Positions 44,752 to 54,735 of a stretch of DNA of 64,000 nucleotides are shown here, piece after piece. The position numbers were made by a program, and so were the translations under genes. Where the stretch lies: positions 1,116,001-1,180,000 of the forward strand of contig CP051243.1 in assembly GCA_017795025.1 (NCBI GenBank). Direction: 5' to 3'. The stretch's first letter is position 1. Each line of letters starts with the position of its first letter. The stretch is from Flavobacteriales bacterium (GTDB taxonomy: Bacteria > Bacteroidota > Bacteroidia > Flavobacteriales > Schleiferiaceae). The notes below the pieces were generated by a model, which worked only from the letters and a program-made list of their open reading frames with translations, made no database searches and was not told the origin of the DNA.

Positions 44752-47157
44752 TTGATACCAAACAAGCTAGGTTTCATATTTACCTTTACGCTGCTCTGCA
44801 TTAGCCTTCAGGCTGAGTTTTACCAGCACCCTAAACTTGTGGAATTGCGGAAGGAATGTGATAGCCTGCAATGTCCAAAGCGCTATGCGGAAGCCTACCG
44901 ATTGCTCGCCGAAGACCTCTACCTTCCCCTAGATGAGCGCTTTGCCTACCTCGATATCGCCGAGGAAATATCCCGGGAAATTGCCGATCAATATGACCTG
45001 ATGGCCATCTTCGCTCAAAGAGGTCGAATGTATCTGGATAAAGGTCGATTTGTAGAGTCCCTTGCCGCCTTTAGCGACGGTATGACCTATGCCGGCTCCC
45101 GAGAAGATCCCAAATGGCTGGAGCAAGAAGGTTGGTTTTTAACGGGCTATGGGATTTTACTTTATCGAGTAGAGCTTTTTGAAGACGCCAAGGCCGTTTT
45201 TAAGGAATGTGCCAAAGTGATGCATCGAATTGAGGACGACTATGGTGAAGCGGTGGCCTTAAATAATGTAGGCTTGTGTTTTCTAAATCTTGGCGATTTG
45301 GACTCCGCCGAGCATCATTTTAAAACGGCCTTTGAAATCCGAAAAAGGATTGGTGACCAGTTTCTCCTTTGCCACTCGCAACTTTACCTTGCCCGGCTTT
45401 ATCGTTTAAAAGAACAATGGGCCAAGGCCGATTTGGCCGTACAGGCAGCGCAGCGCTACAGTGAGGAAGCCAAGACTTTTGAGTTTGTTGGGGATATATA
45501 TGCCGAATGGGCCGAAATTGCTTTAGCCGACGAAGATCTAGCCGAAGCAGCGCACTTCCTTAATCGGGCCAAAGAAATGAGCGCCCCCTTCCGCGATTTA
45601 CGGTGGATGCACTTAAAAATCCGTCTCTTTCAAAAACTTAACATTGCCGATAGTCTGAACTTTTATTTGGATTCGGCCCTATACACTGCAAAGGAGTTTG
45701 GAAACCTCGATTTACAACTAGAGCTTCTTGCGCAAAAAGAGCACCTCCTAAATCAAATTGGAGAAAAGAAAAAAGCGGATAGCATCCTAAAAGTGTCGCT
45801 GGCACTCAGCAAGGAGCTTTTAAGTGTAAAAGATTCTATTCAACATGATATGATGCAGGTGCAGCGCGCCTTTGCGAACAATCGTCAACAGCTACTAATC
45901 CTCGAAAAAGGAAATCTCGAAAAGGAACAGATTATCGCCAAACAAAGGCGTAACCTTATCCTTACGACCATTATCGCATTAGTATTACTTAGTTCATTTA
46001 TTATTTACTATCGGGTGTCGCAGCGCATTCGGAAATTAAGTCGCAATGTGCGTTTGTTAAACGAACGTTCTCGTTTGGCCGCAGAGCAAATGACCGCGGG
46101 TGTTTTGGCTTTGGATAAAAGTGGCCGGCTGATTTTTATCAACCAAGCCGCACAAGAGCATTTCTCCTTTTTTAATGAGAAGCCCTTAGAAGAAGGGACT
46201 GACTTTTTAAGGCAATTAAAAAATGAGGGCATATCAAAAGACTGGAAGCTTAGAGTTAACGAAACCCGTAAGCATAAAACCTTTCAAAATATTAGCTCTC
46301 GCCAAAAAGACCTTCGCACGTATTATCACCTCGTTTCGATTTCCCTAATGGAATCTGAAGGCGAAAATGAAGGCTTGGTGGCCGTGATTACCGATGTTAC
46401 AAGCTCCCAGGAAAAAAGCATTGAGCTTGGTAAAAAAACCCATGCCCTAGAGCAATCTAACAAGGCCAAAGAAAAGGTACTCTCCCTATTAGCGCACGAC
46501 CTTAAAGAAGGAGTGGTAAGTAGTTTAGAATTGGCAAAAATCTCTTTAGAAGAGAACGACACCCAGGAGATGCCCAAACATCTTCAAATGATAAAGGAGA
46601 GTTTGAGTCGAACTAAAACATTGCTTTTCAAAACCTTAGACTGGGTTAAACATCAAGGGGAAGGTCTGCAAATTCAAAGAAACTCCTTTTACCTAGAGCG
46701 CTTGGTAAATGATGTTATAAAAGAAGTAGAACCCCAATTAGAGGCCAAGGAAATTACTTGTCTTAATAAAATCCCAAAAACGCTAGCCGTAATTGCCGAC
46801 CCTAATGCCTTGCGAGTTGTACTGCGAAACCTGCTCACCAATGCAATTAAATTTACGCCCAGTGAGCAAGGTAAAATTGAATTTAGCAGCAAGGTACTTT
46901 CGGAGCAACAAGTGGAACTTCGAATTAAAGACAATGGCTTGGGCATGAGCAGTCAGCAGGTAAGCAATTTAATGAGCGGCGTGGCTTTAATAAGCACCAC
47001 CGGCACCAAAGGAGAAAAAGGCACGGGAATGGGCTTAAGTCTTTGTCAGCAGCTACTTTACCAAATGGGCAGTACCCTTAAAGTAGAAAGCTCCAAAGGA
47101 GAAGGAAGTCTCTTTTATTTTAGTCTGGAAGGCGGGCCTGAAACCAGCCAACAATAG
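44752..47157 (+). CDS. TPR-containing sensor histidine kinase
   Basis: About 801 residues from TTG at 44752, which gives a clean signal peptide ([18 protein letters not shown]). The in-frame ATG at 44665 lies inside the SRP RNA and is rejected. A periplasmic TPR region (about 30-400) is followed by a coiled linker, a membrane segment ([19 protein letters not shown], near 425-445), a PAS-like domain (about 465-570), a HisKA-like helix pair with LLAHDLKEG (phosphorylated His) and HATPase motifs [17 protein letters not shown] and GTGMGLSL. No response-regulator gene is adjacent, so it is an orphan kinase. Confidence 0.85.
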   Translation: MIPNKLGFIFTFTLLCISLQAEFYQHPKLVELRKECDSLQCPKRYAEAYRLLAEDLYLPLDERFAYLDIAEEISREIADQYDLMAIFAQRGRMYLDKGRFVESLAAFSDGMTYAGSREDPKWLEQEGWFLTGYGILLYRVELFEDAKAVFKECAKVMHRIEDDYGEAVALNNVGLCFLNLGDLDSAEHHFKTAFEIRKRIGDQFLLCHSQLYLARLYRLKEQWAKADLAVQAAQRYSEEAKTFEFVGDIYAEWAEIALADEDLAEAAHFLNRAKEMSAPFRDLRWMHLKIRLFQKLNIADSLNFYLDSALYTAKEFGNLDLQLELLAQKEHLLNQIGEKKKADSILKVSLALSKELLSVKDSIQHDMMQVQRAFANNRQQLLILEKGNLEKEQIIAKQRRNLILTTIIALVLLSSFIIYYRVSQRIRKLSRNVRLLNERSRLAAEQMTAGVLALDKSGRLIFINQAAQEHFSFFNEKPLEEGTDFLRQLKNEGISKDWKLRVNETRKHKTFQNISSRQKDLRTYYHLVSISLMESEGENEGLVAVITDVTSSQEKSIELGKKTHALEQSNKAKEKVLSLLAHDLKEGVVSSLELAKISLEENDTQEMPKHLQMIKESLSRTKTLLFKTLDWVKHQGEGLQIQRNSFYLERLVNDVIKEVEPQLEAKEITCLNKIPKTLAVIADPNALRVVLRNLLTNAIKFTPSEQGKIEFSSKVLSEQQVELRIKDNGLGMSSQQVSNLMSGVALISTTGTKGEKGTGMGLSLCQQLLYQMGSTLKVESSKGEGSLFYFSLEGGPETSQQ

Positions 47158-47158
47158 T

Positions 47159-47166
47159 TACTTTTG
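47159..47166 (+). promoter_or_regulatory. -7 element upstream of the aldolase gene
   Basis: TACTTTTG starts just after the kinase stop codon and ends 17 bases before the ATG at 47184; suggests the aldolase has its own transcript. Confidence 0.5.
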
Positions 47167-47183
47167 CCAAAATTCTATCCAAC

Positions 47184-47840
47184 ATGAAGTTTTTCATCGA
47201 CACCGCAAATCTTGATCAAATTAAGGAAGCTCAGGAATTGGGCGTTTTAGACGGTGTTACCACCAATCCCTCCCTAATGGCCAAAGAAGGTATTACCGGG
47301 GAGAAAAACATTATTGCACATTACAAAGCTATTTGTGAAATCGTAGATGGCGATGTGAGTGCAGAGGTTATTAGTACCGACTTTGAGGGTATGGTCCGCG
47401 AAGGAGAAGCTCTTGCTGCCTTACACCCACAAATTGTGGTGAAGATCCCAATGATTAAAGATGGCGTAAAAGCCCTAAAATACTTCTCAGACCAAGGCAT
47501 TAAAACCAACTGTACTTTAGTATTCAGCGCCGGACAAGCCCTTTTGGCCGCTAAGGCTGGAGCTACTTATGTATCGCCCTTCATTGGTCGTTTAGATGAT
47601 ATCTCTACCGACGGTTTACAGCTGATTGAGGAAATCCGTTTGATTTATGACAACTTCGATTTCGAAACCGAAATTTTAGCCGCATCGGTGCGTCATACCA
47701 TGCACGTTTTAGAATGCGCAAAAATTGGTGCTGATGTGATTACCGGACCTCTAAACAGTATTACCGGCTTATTAAAACACCCTTTAACCGATATCGGTTT
47801 AGAAAAATTCTTAGCCGACTACCGTAAAGGAAACAGCTAG
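47184..47840 (+). CDS. fsa: Transaldolase-family fructose-6-phosphate aldolase
   Basis: 218 residues, the short single-barrel form. [17 protein letters not shown] and [13 protein letters not shown] are signatures of the TalC/MipB/FSA group. The Schiff-base lysine is in [10 protein letters not shown] (residue about 93), and [20 protein letters not shown] follows. It acts as a transaldolase or cleaves fructose 6-phosphate; the two activities cannot be separated by sequence reading, so the symbol is tentative. Four bases separate it from the next gene. Confidence 0.9.
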   Translation: MKFFIDTANLDQIKEAQELGVLDGVTTNPSLMAKEGITGEKNIIAHYKAICEIVDGDVSAEVISTDFEGMVREGEALAALHPQIVVKIPMIKDGVKALKYFSDQGIKTNCTLVFSAGQALLAAKAGATYVSPFIGRLDDISTDGLQLIEEIRLIYDNFDFETEILAASVRHTMHVLECAKIGADVITGPLNSITGLLKHPLTDIGLEKFLADYRKGNS

Positions 47841-47844
47841 AGGC

Positions 47845-48468
47845 ATGGCCGAAATTGTTCGGATTTACCCTGAAAACCCTAATCCCCGCGAAATTGCCAG
47901 AGTAGTTGAAGTTCTGGCAAGCGGCGGGGTTATTGTTTACCCTACCGATACGGTATATTCCTTTGGCTGCGATATCAGCAAGCCCAAAGCAATTGAGCGT
48001 ATCGCAAGGATTAGAGGTTTAAAACCGGACAAAGCCCAATTTGCCCTCATTTTTCCTGATCTCAGCTTTTTAAGTGCCTATACAAAATCGGTAGACACAC
48101 CTACCTACAAGATTTTGAATCGATGTTTGCCCGGCCCTTTTACCTTCATCCTAAAAGCCGGTAGCAGCATTCCCAAAATTTTTCATCGCAAAAAGAAAAC
48201 CGTTGGTATTCGGATTCCGGATAACACCATTCCCCGCGAGATTGTGAAGGAATTAGGCCGTCCTATTATTGCAGCCTCCGTACGTGGGGAAGATGAAATT
48301 ATGGAGTATACCACCGACCCGGAATTGATAGCCGAAAAATATGAGCATCAAGTAGATTTGGTGATTGATGGTGGTTTAGGGGCGCTGTATGCCTCTACTG
48401 TGGTGGATTTAACCGAAGGGTATCCCGAAGTACTTCGCGAAGGACGAGGTTCCTTAGACCTTCTTTAA
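47845..48468 (+). CDS. Sua5/YrdC/YciO-type threonylcarbamoyl-AMP synthase-like protein
   Basis: 207 residues of the YrdC fold. Motifs include SGGVIVYPTDTVYSFGCDI, the nucleotide-binding KPDKAQFALIF, CLPGPFTFILKA and KKTVGIRIPDN. These enzymes form threonylcarbamoyl-AMP for t6A37 tRNA modification; the KRxR-like basic pattern here is closer to YciO-like members, so activity is probable, not certain. It follows the aldolase by 4 bp and converges on nnrD with a 4-bp overlap. Confidence 0.87.
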   Translation: MAEIVRIYPENPNPREIARVVEVLASGGVIVYPTDTVYSFGCDISKPKAIERIARIRGLKPDKAQFALIFPDLSFLSAYTKSVDTPTYKILNRCLPGPFTFILKAGSSIPKIFHRKKKTVGIRIPDNTIPREIVKELGRPIIAASVRGEDEIMEYTTDPELIAEKYEHQVDLVIDGGLGALYASTVVDLTEGYPEVLREGRGSLDLL

Positions 48469-49952
48469 GGCTGCTGGGGAAAGGCCTTACCCAATTGCTT
48501 CAGGATATCCGAACTTAAAACGGCGGCCTCAGTGCCAATCGCATTACTGGCCTTTTGCGCTGCCCCTCCCTGTAAGTATAGGCCCATGGCCACTGCCTCG
48601 TAAGTAGATTTCCCCTGAGCTAGAAAGGCGGTGATGCAACCCGCAAGTAAATCGCCACTGCCCCCTTTCGCTAAAGCCGCACTACCCCAATCAAAAAAGT
48701 GCAAGTCTCCATCCGGACAAATTAGGGTGCTAATACTTCCCTTAAGTAGAATAAATATGGCATGACGCTTAGCTAAAGCCAAGCCCGGTTCGAGCTGATC
48801 GGGACCTAGCTGATCGAGTCCTATTAAGCGTCGGTACTCACCAGGGTGCGGAGTAAGTAAAGTGCCTTTCGGCAGATGGTCAAACCACTGGGGATGAGAC
48901 GCGAGCATATTTAAAGCATCGGCATCTAACACTAAATTTCCTTGCCATTGTTTTAATAGATACTCCATTTGCGCCTCGGTTTGATGGGTGATTCCCAAGC
49001 CTGGCCCCATTAATAATGCCGTGTACCGATTTAGATTTAGGCTTTTTAGCTCAGCCCTGGTATTCAGCATGGCTTCGGGGAGTCGGGCATTAGCGGCCAT
49101 AAAACCTTGTTCAGGTAGATTTAAACTCAGTAAACCCACACCCGATCGCAAAGCCGCCTCCGCTGCAATTAAAGCGGCACCCATAGTTTGGGGAGCCCCA
49201 CAAAATAGTAAGGCATGTCCGTAATCACCTTTGTAACTGTGTTTCAAGCGCGGACTAAAAAGACCTTCGATATCTTCCCTTCTTTGCCAATACCAGTTGC
49301 TTTGGGCCTTTTGCAGGTAATCGGGGTGTAAGCCAATATTTAATACCACCACTTGCCCAGCCAAATGAGCGGAAAAGGGATGTACCAGTGCGCGTTTGGG
49401 ATACTGAAAAGTAAGACAATAGTCCGCCCTAAAAACGGAGTCAAAATCAATTAAATCGAGTTTATCTCCCAGTAAGCCTGAGGGCAAATCAATCGCCAGC
49501 TTGAGGGCCTTAGTCCTGTTCATGGCCCTAATCCATTCCGCATACTGCCCTTCGGGTGGACGGTTAAGCCCCGAACCAAATAGGGCATCAACCAAAACAT
49601 CCACACCCTGAAATCCATTTTCAAGCTGCAGCTCTGATAGAGAGATCCGTTTAAGGTCCTCTGGCAAGGCTTGCCAATTCGCTTGATAATCGGCACTACC
49701 CTCTTTAGCAACGTAGTATACGATAATGTCATAACCCGCTTGGTGGAGCTTTCGGGCTAGAGCCAAGCCGTCCCCACCGTTGTTGCCCTTCCCACAAACG
49801 AAGCTAATTTTTTGTTCCAAATCCAGCTGCTCCCAAGCCCAGGTAAATAGGGCATCGGCGGCGCGCTCCATTAACTGAAGCGAGCTTATGGGCTCCTGTT
49901 CAATCGTGTTTTGATCAGCGGCTTGAGTTTGCGGAATGGACAAGATTTTCAT
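48465..49952 (-). CDS. nnrD: Bifunctional NAD(P)HX epimerase/dehydratase
   Basis: 495 residues, the fused Nnr type. The N-terminal YjeF epimerase half (1-215) contains FVCGKGNNGGDGLALARKLH and VDALFGSG. The C-terminal ADP-dependent dehydratase half (about 230-490) has GPGLG, LLTPHPGEYRRL and AKGGSGDLLAGCITAFLAQG. The protein repairs hydrated NAD(P)H. Its 5' end overlaps coaE by 38 bp, longer than usual but with a convincing N-terminus, so the overlap is accepted. Confidence 0.93.
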   Translation of the reverse strand: MKILSIPQTQAADQNTIEQEPISSLQLMERAADALFTWAWEQLDLEQKISFVCGKGNNGGDGLALARKLHQAGYDIIVYYVAKEGSADYQANWQALPEDLKRISLSELQLENGFQGVDVLVDALFGSGLNRPPEGQYAEWIRAMNRTKALKLAIDLPSGLLGDKLDLIDFDSVFRADYCLTFQYPKRALVHPFSAHLAGQVVVLNIGLHPDYLQKAQSNWYWQRREDIEGLFSPRLKHSYKGDYGHALLFCGAPQTMGAALIAAEAALRSGVGLLSLNLPEQGFMAANARLPEAMLNTRAELKSLNLNRYTALLMGPGLGITHQTEAQMEYLLKQWQGNLVLDADALNMLASHPQWFDHLPKGTLLTPHPGEYRRLIGLDQLGPDQLEPGLALAKRHAIFILLKGSISTLICPDGDLHFFDWGSAALAKGGSGDLLAGCITAFLAQGKSTYEAVAMGLYLQGGAAQKASNAIGTEAAVLSSDILKQLGKAFPQQP

Positions 49953-50508
49953 GAATACGCAGTACTTGTGGAATGAGCATTTCCTGGTGATCGTTATGAA
50001 TGATATAATCGGCCAAAGCCTCTTTTTTAGATTGCGGCCATTGCTTAGACATACGCTGTCGCACCTGAGCTTCTGTTTCGCCGGAGCGCTTCATCACGCG
50101 CTCTAAACGCAAGGCCTCGGGTGCCGAAACCACAATAATCTTATCACAATCTACATGACTGCCACTTTCGTAGAGGATAGCGGCTTCGCGAATAACATAA
50201 TCCGCTTCTTGCTGAGCATACCAGTTTTTAAAGGCCTGGGCAACAGCGGGATGTATTAGAGCATTCACCTCCTTTAAAAGCCCGGCGTCTTTAAAAATAA
50301 GATTGGCCATATAGGCCTTATCTACCTTCCCCTGCTTCACCAACTCGGGTCCTAAAAGCTCTTTGAGTGAGGCTTGTAATTGGGCATCTGAATCTAATAA
50401 GGACTTCGACACCTCATCGGCTACAAAGACCGGAATTTGCAAGTGCTCGAATATTTTGGCTACGGTTGTTTTACCACTGCCAATGCCGCCTGTTAAACCT
50501 ATAATCAT
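49915..50508 (-). CDS. coaE: Dephospho-CoA kinase
   Basis: 197 residues. The P-loop GLTGGIGSGKTTVAKIF is at the N-terminus, then VADEVSKSLLD, LIHPAV and EAAILYESG motifs of CoaE, and a C-terminal helical lid. It phosphorylates dephospho-CoA to complete coenzyme A. It overlaps the YbbR-like gene by 4 bp (ATGA) and nnrD by 38 bp. Confidence 0.95.
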   Translation of the reverse strand: MIIGLTGGIGSGKTTVAKIFEHLQIPVFVADEVSKSLLDSDAQLQASLKELLGPELVKQGKVDKAYMANLIFKDAGLLKEVNALIHPAVAQAFKNWYAQQEADYVIREAAILYESGSHVDCDKIIVVSAPEALRLERVMKRSGETEAQVRQRMSKQWPQSKKEALADYIIHNDHQEMLIPQVLRIHENLVHSANSSR

Positions 50509-51503
50509 GGCTTCTTTAATAAATACTCCACCCGCTTAGGCTGAAACTGCACAGAGCGAATTTGGGAAGGTGGATTCTCCAGTGATAAGTATAAAAAGCG
50601 CCGCTCTTTTCGATCTTTTATTTGAAGAAAATCGGCGTAAATCAAAAACTCCTCCGGACGTATGTCCTTAAAATCCTGCAAGGCACAACGAAACCTCAGG
50701 TTCACTTGTGAGGGAAAGAGTTCCATAATTACTGTATCCGGAACGTTAATGGCCTGAACCGGGATTTGCATTACACCTTCGGTAAGGGCCGAGAACTTTA
50801 ATTGTACCTGAATAGCTTTATCGTTTAAGCGGAGATGCGGAAACTGGGGAACTTTTAAGGCTACCCTTTTTTCGAGGCTGTCCGCCGGTTCTTCGATACC
50901 CAATACATTTGTTTCAATTCGGCTCAGTTTGGCCAACACATCCGCTGGAGCTTCCACAACTACAGAGTCTTTGCTCAGTACTGGTTGGCCATATAAGACA
51001 TAGGCCGTGGTATCAAATTTAAAGTTGAGATTTAGGGCTACCGGCAGTTTTTTGGTAACCAATCGACTCATATTAAAAAACACGGTATCGGGCGAGATGT
51101 CCAGAATACCGGTCGTTTCATCGCTTAATTGCGCTTCCAAATAATCGGCGGCCGATGCACTGGTCCAATAGGTTCGTCCTTTGCGATCGGTTTGCAAGCT
51201 ACTTAAATCAATATCCAAATCACGAAAGCTAAACCAAGCATACTTGATTAAATCGAAGCCCGTGCCTTTCAACTTCAACTTCAGGGCTTTTGGCGGCTCT
51301 TTGGTGAACACCATACCTGGAGGTAGCTCGGAGTAATCGATGGAGAAATTGATGATCTCAACATAGCCAGGCTTAGATAACTTGATTAAGAACCAAAGCA
51401 ATAGCGATAGGCCTAAAAAACTAAGGCGCACCTTGGTTTTGGTATTGGTCCAGGACTGTCGTTTAAACAGCTTTTTTAATCGGAGGAGCCAAGCTTGTTT
51501 CAT
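50505..51503 (-). CDS. YbbR-like membrane-anchored protein
   Basis: 332 residues. A basic N-terminus is followed by one membrane segment (about 27-43, LSFLGLSLLLWFLIKL), then an extracytoplasmic region of repeated YbbR-like beta domains (for example PVALNLNFKFDTTAYVLYG, PVLSKDSVVVEAPADVL). In other phyla YbbR/CdaR regulates diadenylate cyclase, but no cyclase gene is near. In Bacteroidota it is typically clustered with coaE, yajC and nusB as here. Confidence 0.8.
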   Translation of the reverse strand: MKQAWLLRLKKLFKRQSWTNTKTKVRLSFLGLSLLLWFLIKLSKPGYVEIINFSIDYSELPPGMVFTKEPPKALKLKLKGTGFDLIKYAWFSFRDLDIDLSSLQTDRKGRTYWTSASAADYLEAQLSDETTGILDISPDTVFFNMSRLVTKKLPVALNLNFKFDTTAYVLYGQPVLSKDSVVVEAPADVLAKLSRIETNVLGIEEPADSLEKRVALKVPQFPHLRLNDKAIQVQLKFSALTEGVMQIPVQAINVPDTVIMELFPSQVNLRFRCALQDFKDIRPEEFLIYADFLQIKDRKERRFLYLSLENPPSQIRSVQFQPKRVEYLLKKP

Positions 51504-51598
51504 GTGGGTAAAATACGATTTCGGATATCAATAGCATCCGTTTTGCGCTAATTGAGGCCAGATGGGTAAAGGTAGCGAGCCTTTCGCATTCAAAAAAA

Positions 51599-51626
51599 AA
51601 GCCAACCCAATTTAATGAGTTGGCTT
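51599..51626 (-). terminator. Rho-independent terminator after yajC
   Basis: Stem AAGCCAAC / GTTGGCTT with a 12-bp loop, followed on the minus strand by nine T residues. It lies 22 bp past the yajC stop codon and separates the nusB-DUF1573-yajC run from the YbbR-coaE-nnrD run. Confidence 0.9.
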
Positions 51627-51648
51627 AAGCTATTGCTAAAGAGAATCC

Positions 51649-51999
51649 TTATTTAGATTCTTCCTTAGCTTTCTTTTCTTTCTTGCTTTCTTCCTTAGGA
51701 AGGTAGCTCGCGCTTTGCTCTTTGCTCACAGCAGCGCGATCGATTTTTAAGCGACTATTTTCACTTTCAATAATCAAGGTGTCGTCTTGGATATCCAAAA
51801 TTTTACCATGAATTCCGGAAGTGGTAACCACCCGCATTCCCTTTTGTAATCCTTCGGCCTGAAACTTACGTTCTTCTTTCTGACGCTTCATTTGCGGACG
51901 GAAGAAGAACATGTACATCACCACTAATAAAAGCGCAAAAGGTAAAATACCTCCTAATGGAGATTCGCCAGCGGCTTGTAAAAAAATACTTTGAATCAT
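51649..51999 (-). CDS. yajC: Preprotein translocase subunit YajC
   Basis: 116 residues. One membrane segment at about 18-35 (ILPFALLLVVMYMFFFRPQ), then QMKRQKEERKFQAEGLQKGMRVVTTSGIHGKI, the conserved YajC pattern, and a Lys/Glu-rich tail. YajC associates with SecDF/YidC in the inner membrane. A 7-bp gap separates it from DUF1573. Confidence 0.95.
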   Translation of the reverse strand: MIQSIFLQAAGESPLGGILPFALLLVVMYMFFFRPQMKRQKEERKFQAEGLQKGMRVVTTSGIHGKILDIQDDTLIIESENSRLKIDRAAVSKEQSASYLPKEESKKEKKAKEESK

Positions 52000-52006
52000 A
52001 CCTGTA

Positions 52007-52540
52007 TTAACCTTGTTGTGCTTCTTCGGCCTTTTTAGGCTTGGGGTTTACCATTGCATTAATGCGAAGTACCTTCTTATTAGGCATGGTGTTGGCGTTT
52101 AAGGTTACCGTTTTAGTTTGGTTACCCGGACGACCATTGGAATTAAACTCTACGTGGATAATGCCGGTTTCACCTGGAGCGATTGGCTCGCGTGGCCATT
52201 GTGGCACCGTACATCCGCAGCTACCAGAAGCATTGGAAATGATTAAAGGAGCTTCACCGGTATTGGTGAATTCAAAGTCGTACTTCGCTAAAGTTCCTTC
52301 TTCAATCGTTCCGAAGTCGTGGTTTTCTTTTTCGAATGAAAATTCAGGTAGAGGTGCATTCGGATCAACGGTAACGCTGATGTCTTCCGAAGCGTTGTTC
52401 ATATTGTTATTTACCGCTGCTTGATTATTGCTGCTTCCAGCATCTGCAGAGTTGTTACGAATTTTACTCGCAGCATTATCACAGGAAACTGCCATCAATG
52501 CCAATCCGATCATACCAGAGAAAAGTAATTGTCGAGTCAT
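52007..52540 (-). CDS. DUF1573 lipoprotein
   Basis: 177 residues. Lipoprotein signal with lipobox LMAVSC (Cys at about residue 20), an Asn/Ser-rich linker to residue 60, then a DUF1573 Ig-like domain: ENHDFGTIEEGTLAKYDFEF, NTGEAPLIISNASGSCGCTV and VEFNSNGRPGNQTKTVTL. Such domains are common in Bacteroidota envelope proteins. Function unknown. Gene order nusB-DUF1573-yajC is conserved in the phylum. Confidence 0.9.
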   Translation of the reverse strand: MTRQLLFSGMIGLALMAVSCDNAASKIRNNSADAGSSNNQAAVNNNMNNASEDISVTVDPNAPLPEFSFEKENHDFGTIEEGTLAKYDFEFTNTGEAPLIISNASGSCGCTVPQWPREPIAPGETGIIHVEFNSNGRPGNQTKTVTLNANTMPNKKVLRINAMVNPKPKKAEEAQQG

Positions 52541-52589
52541 TTTTATTGATTTTCTATTTACGATTTACAATTAGTTATCAAATACTATG

Positions 52590-53531
52590 CTACAAGAGAC
52601 CTCTGCCAATTTTTCGGATTTCTCCGGCCTCTGTCATCTCTATTTGCAATTTATCAAGAATACCATTTACAAACTGCCCACTGCGCTTGGTGCTGTATTG
52701 CTTCGCGAGTTCAATGTATTCGTTAAGCGTCACTTTTACCGGAATCTGATTAAAGGTCACCAATTCGGCCAAGGCCATTTTCATCAGTAATTGATCAATA
52801 ACGGCTATCCGATCCCCTTCCCAATGTTCTGCTTTGGCCAGAATCCGCTCTTCAAACTGCTTTCCTTCATTTACACAAACGCGGAAAAGCTTGAGGGCAA
52901 AATCAAGGTCATCCTGATTTTTAATTAAAGGCACAAGGTCGGCAATATGTTCGCGCTTCGCATCAAAACTCGTGATGGTTTTCACTACCATGCTTTGGGC
53001 CGCGTCAAGATCGTCGGACCAAAACATATTACGCTCCTCATAAACCTCATGAAGGTTTTCATTTTCAACCAAATAAGCACCGTAGAGGTATTTCACAATT
53101 TTACGGTCTTCCTTAAGGTCATTATTCTCGGCCTCCATATAGAGAGCGAAACGCTCATCCTCAATAAAGCTTCGGTAGATATTGCGAATTAAATCCTTCT
53201 CGTCTCCAAATTTGATATGATGAGCTTCGATTTCCGATTTAAACTTTTCGTTCGACTCTAACCACTTTAAGAAACGGTTATTGGCAAAACGCATATTGGG
53301 GTTTAAATCCTCCTGCGAAGGGAGCTTCTTCTTGCGATTCATCTCGATGCGCTCTTTGGCATAACGATGAATGAGAAGCAAAGCCGCTAAATCGTAAAGG
53401 TATAATCGATAAATATCTTCAATGGATTTACGCAATTGTTTTTCGGCACTGAGCAAGCCGCGCTCAGGGTCATAATCAAAAGCATAAAGGGCCTGGAAGA
53501 CCTTAATCCGTAAATGTCGGCGCGTTAACAT
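52590..53531 (-). CDS. nusB: Transcription antitermination factor NusB (long form)
   Basis: 313 residues, about twice the E. coli NusB length but usual for Bacteroidota. MLTRRHLRIKVFQALYAFDY matches the N-terminal RNA-binding region; the C-terminal half (about 200-300) has LAKAEHWEGDRIAVIDQLLMKMALAE, TLNEYIELAKQYS and FVNGILDKL. The extra middle region is helical. It acts with NusA/E/G at rRNA operons. It begins 1 bp after the dehydrogenase gene's stop. Confidence 0.92.
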   Translation of the reverse strand: MLTRRHLRIKVFQALYAFDYDPERGLLSAEKQLRKSIEDIYRLYLYDLAALLLIHRYAKERIEMNRKKKLPSQEDLNPNMRFANNRFLKWLESNEKFKSEIEAHHIKFGDEKDLIRNIYRSFIEDERFALYMEAENNDLKEDRKIVKYLYGAYLVENENLHEVYEERNMFWSDDLDAAQSMVVKTITSFDAKREHIADLVPLIKNQDDLDFALKLFRVCVNEGKQFEERILAKAEHWEGDRIAVIDQLLMKMALAELVTFNQIPVKVTLNEYIELAKQYSTKRSGQFVNGILDKLQIEMTEAGEIRKIGRGLL

Positions 53532-53532
53532 A

Positions 53533-54627
53533 TTAGTTTCGCTGGGCTTTCACTTGGTTAATTCGATCTTCAGCAATTTTAAGTGCTGCAGCATGAGGAG
53601 TAATTTGCTCCAGTTCGCTGGTGCGGAAGATCTGTAAGGAAGTATTGTAAATTTCTTCGGTCCGGCGGAGCGCTTCGGCCCGATCGTACTTCGCAATTTC
53701 GGAATACACATTAATCAAACCACCCGCGTTAATCAAAAAGTCGGGAGCATAAAGTATTCCCTTATTCTGTAAGGCAAGTCCATCGCGCACTTCATCGGCC
53801 AGTTGGTTATTGGCTGCACCCGCAACAATATCTGCCGAAAGGCGATTGATGGTATCTGGATTGATGGTGGCACCTAAGGCACAAGGCGCATAAATATCAT
53901 AATGCGTGTTAAACACATCGCCTTCGTGAATGGAAGCGCCGTATTTAGCGGCAACTTCTTCCATACGATCGCGATGAATATCATTAATTAAAACTTCCGC
54001 TCCGGCTTCGCTTAGGTGTTTTACTAAGGTCTCGCCAACATGACCAATCCCTTGCACCATTACGCGCTTTCCAGCTAAATCATCGCTTCCATATTTATAA
54101 TGAGCGGCGGCCTTCATGCCCATAAAAACGCCATAGGCCGTAACAGGAGAAGGATCGCCCGAACCTCCCATTTCTACCGGAATACCGGTTACATGATCGG
54201 TTTTAAGCTTTACCATTTCCATATCGTGGGTATTGATGCCCACATCTTCGGCAGTGATATAGCGACCAGAAAGAGAATTTACATACTCACCAAACTTCTG
54301 CATAAGGGCATCGGTTTTATCCTTGCGCGAATCGCCGATAATGACCGCTTTACCACCGCCAAGATTTAATCCGCTAATGGAAGCCTTGAAAGTCATACCC
54401 CGAGATAAACGCAAAACATCGCGAATGGCATCCGCTTCACGCTCATATTTCCACATACGCGTGCCCCCTAATGCTGGACCTAATGTGGTGTTGTGAATGC
54501 CAATAATGGCTTTTAAACCGGTGTCACGGTCGTTGCAAAACACCACTTGCTCGTGGTCTTTAAAAGATGCGCTGCCAAAAACGGCCCCATCTACAGTTGC
54601 AGAGTCAGTAAGTTTAAGATCGTTCAT
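53533..54627 (-). CDS. Leucine/valine-type amino acid dehydrogenase
   Basis: 364 residues of the Glu/Leu/Phe/Val dehydrogenase family. The catalytic lysines lie in GPALGGTRMWKY and SGLNLGGGKAVIIGD, and the NAD-binding Rossmann motif is MVQGIGHVGETL (about residue 190). The length and GGTRM pattern favour a leucine or valine dehydrogenase over glutamate dehydrogenase. It deaminates branched-chain amino acids with NAD. First gene of the nusB-yajC run. Confidence 0.9.
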   Translation of the reverse strand: MNDLKLTDSATVDGAVFGSASFKDHEQVVFCNDRDTGLKAIIGIHNTTLGPALGGTRMWKYEREADAIRDVLRLSRGMTFKASISGLNLGGGKAVIIGDSRKDKTDALMQKFGEYVNSLSGRYITAEDVGINTHDMEMVKLKTDHVTGIPVEMGGSGDPSPVTAYGVFMGMKAAAHYKYGSDDLAGKRVMVQGIGHVGETLVKHLSEAGAEVLINDIHRDRMEEVAAKYGASIHEGDVFNTHYDIYAPCALGATINPDTINRLSADIVAGAANNQLADEVRDGLALQNKGILYAPDFLINAGGLINVYSEIAKYDRAEALRRTEEIYNTSLQIFRTSELEQITPHAAALKIAEDRINQVKAQRN

Positions 54628-54672
54628 TTGTAAATGCTATGAAAAACAGAGTTAGACAATCCCGCAGATTTC

Positions 54673-54680
54673 TACCTTTG
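54673..54680 (+). promoter_or_regulatory. -7 element upstream of the ABC exporter
   Basis: TACCTTTG on the plus strand, followed by GCC as at several other starts in this window; 55 bases before the ATG at 54736. Confidence 0.5.
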
Positions 54681-54735
54681 CCGGAATGCCTTTTTCTGCT
54701 GGCGAAATTAGGCTAATTTTTTGAGTCAACAATCA

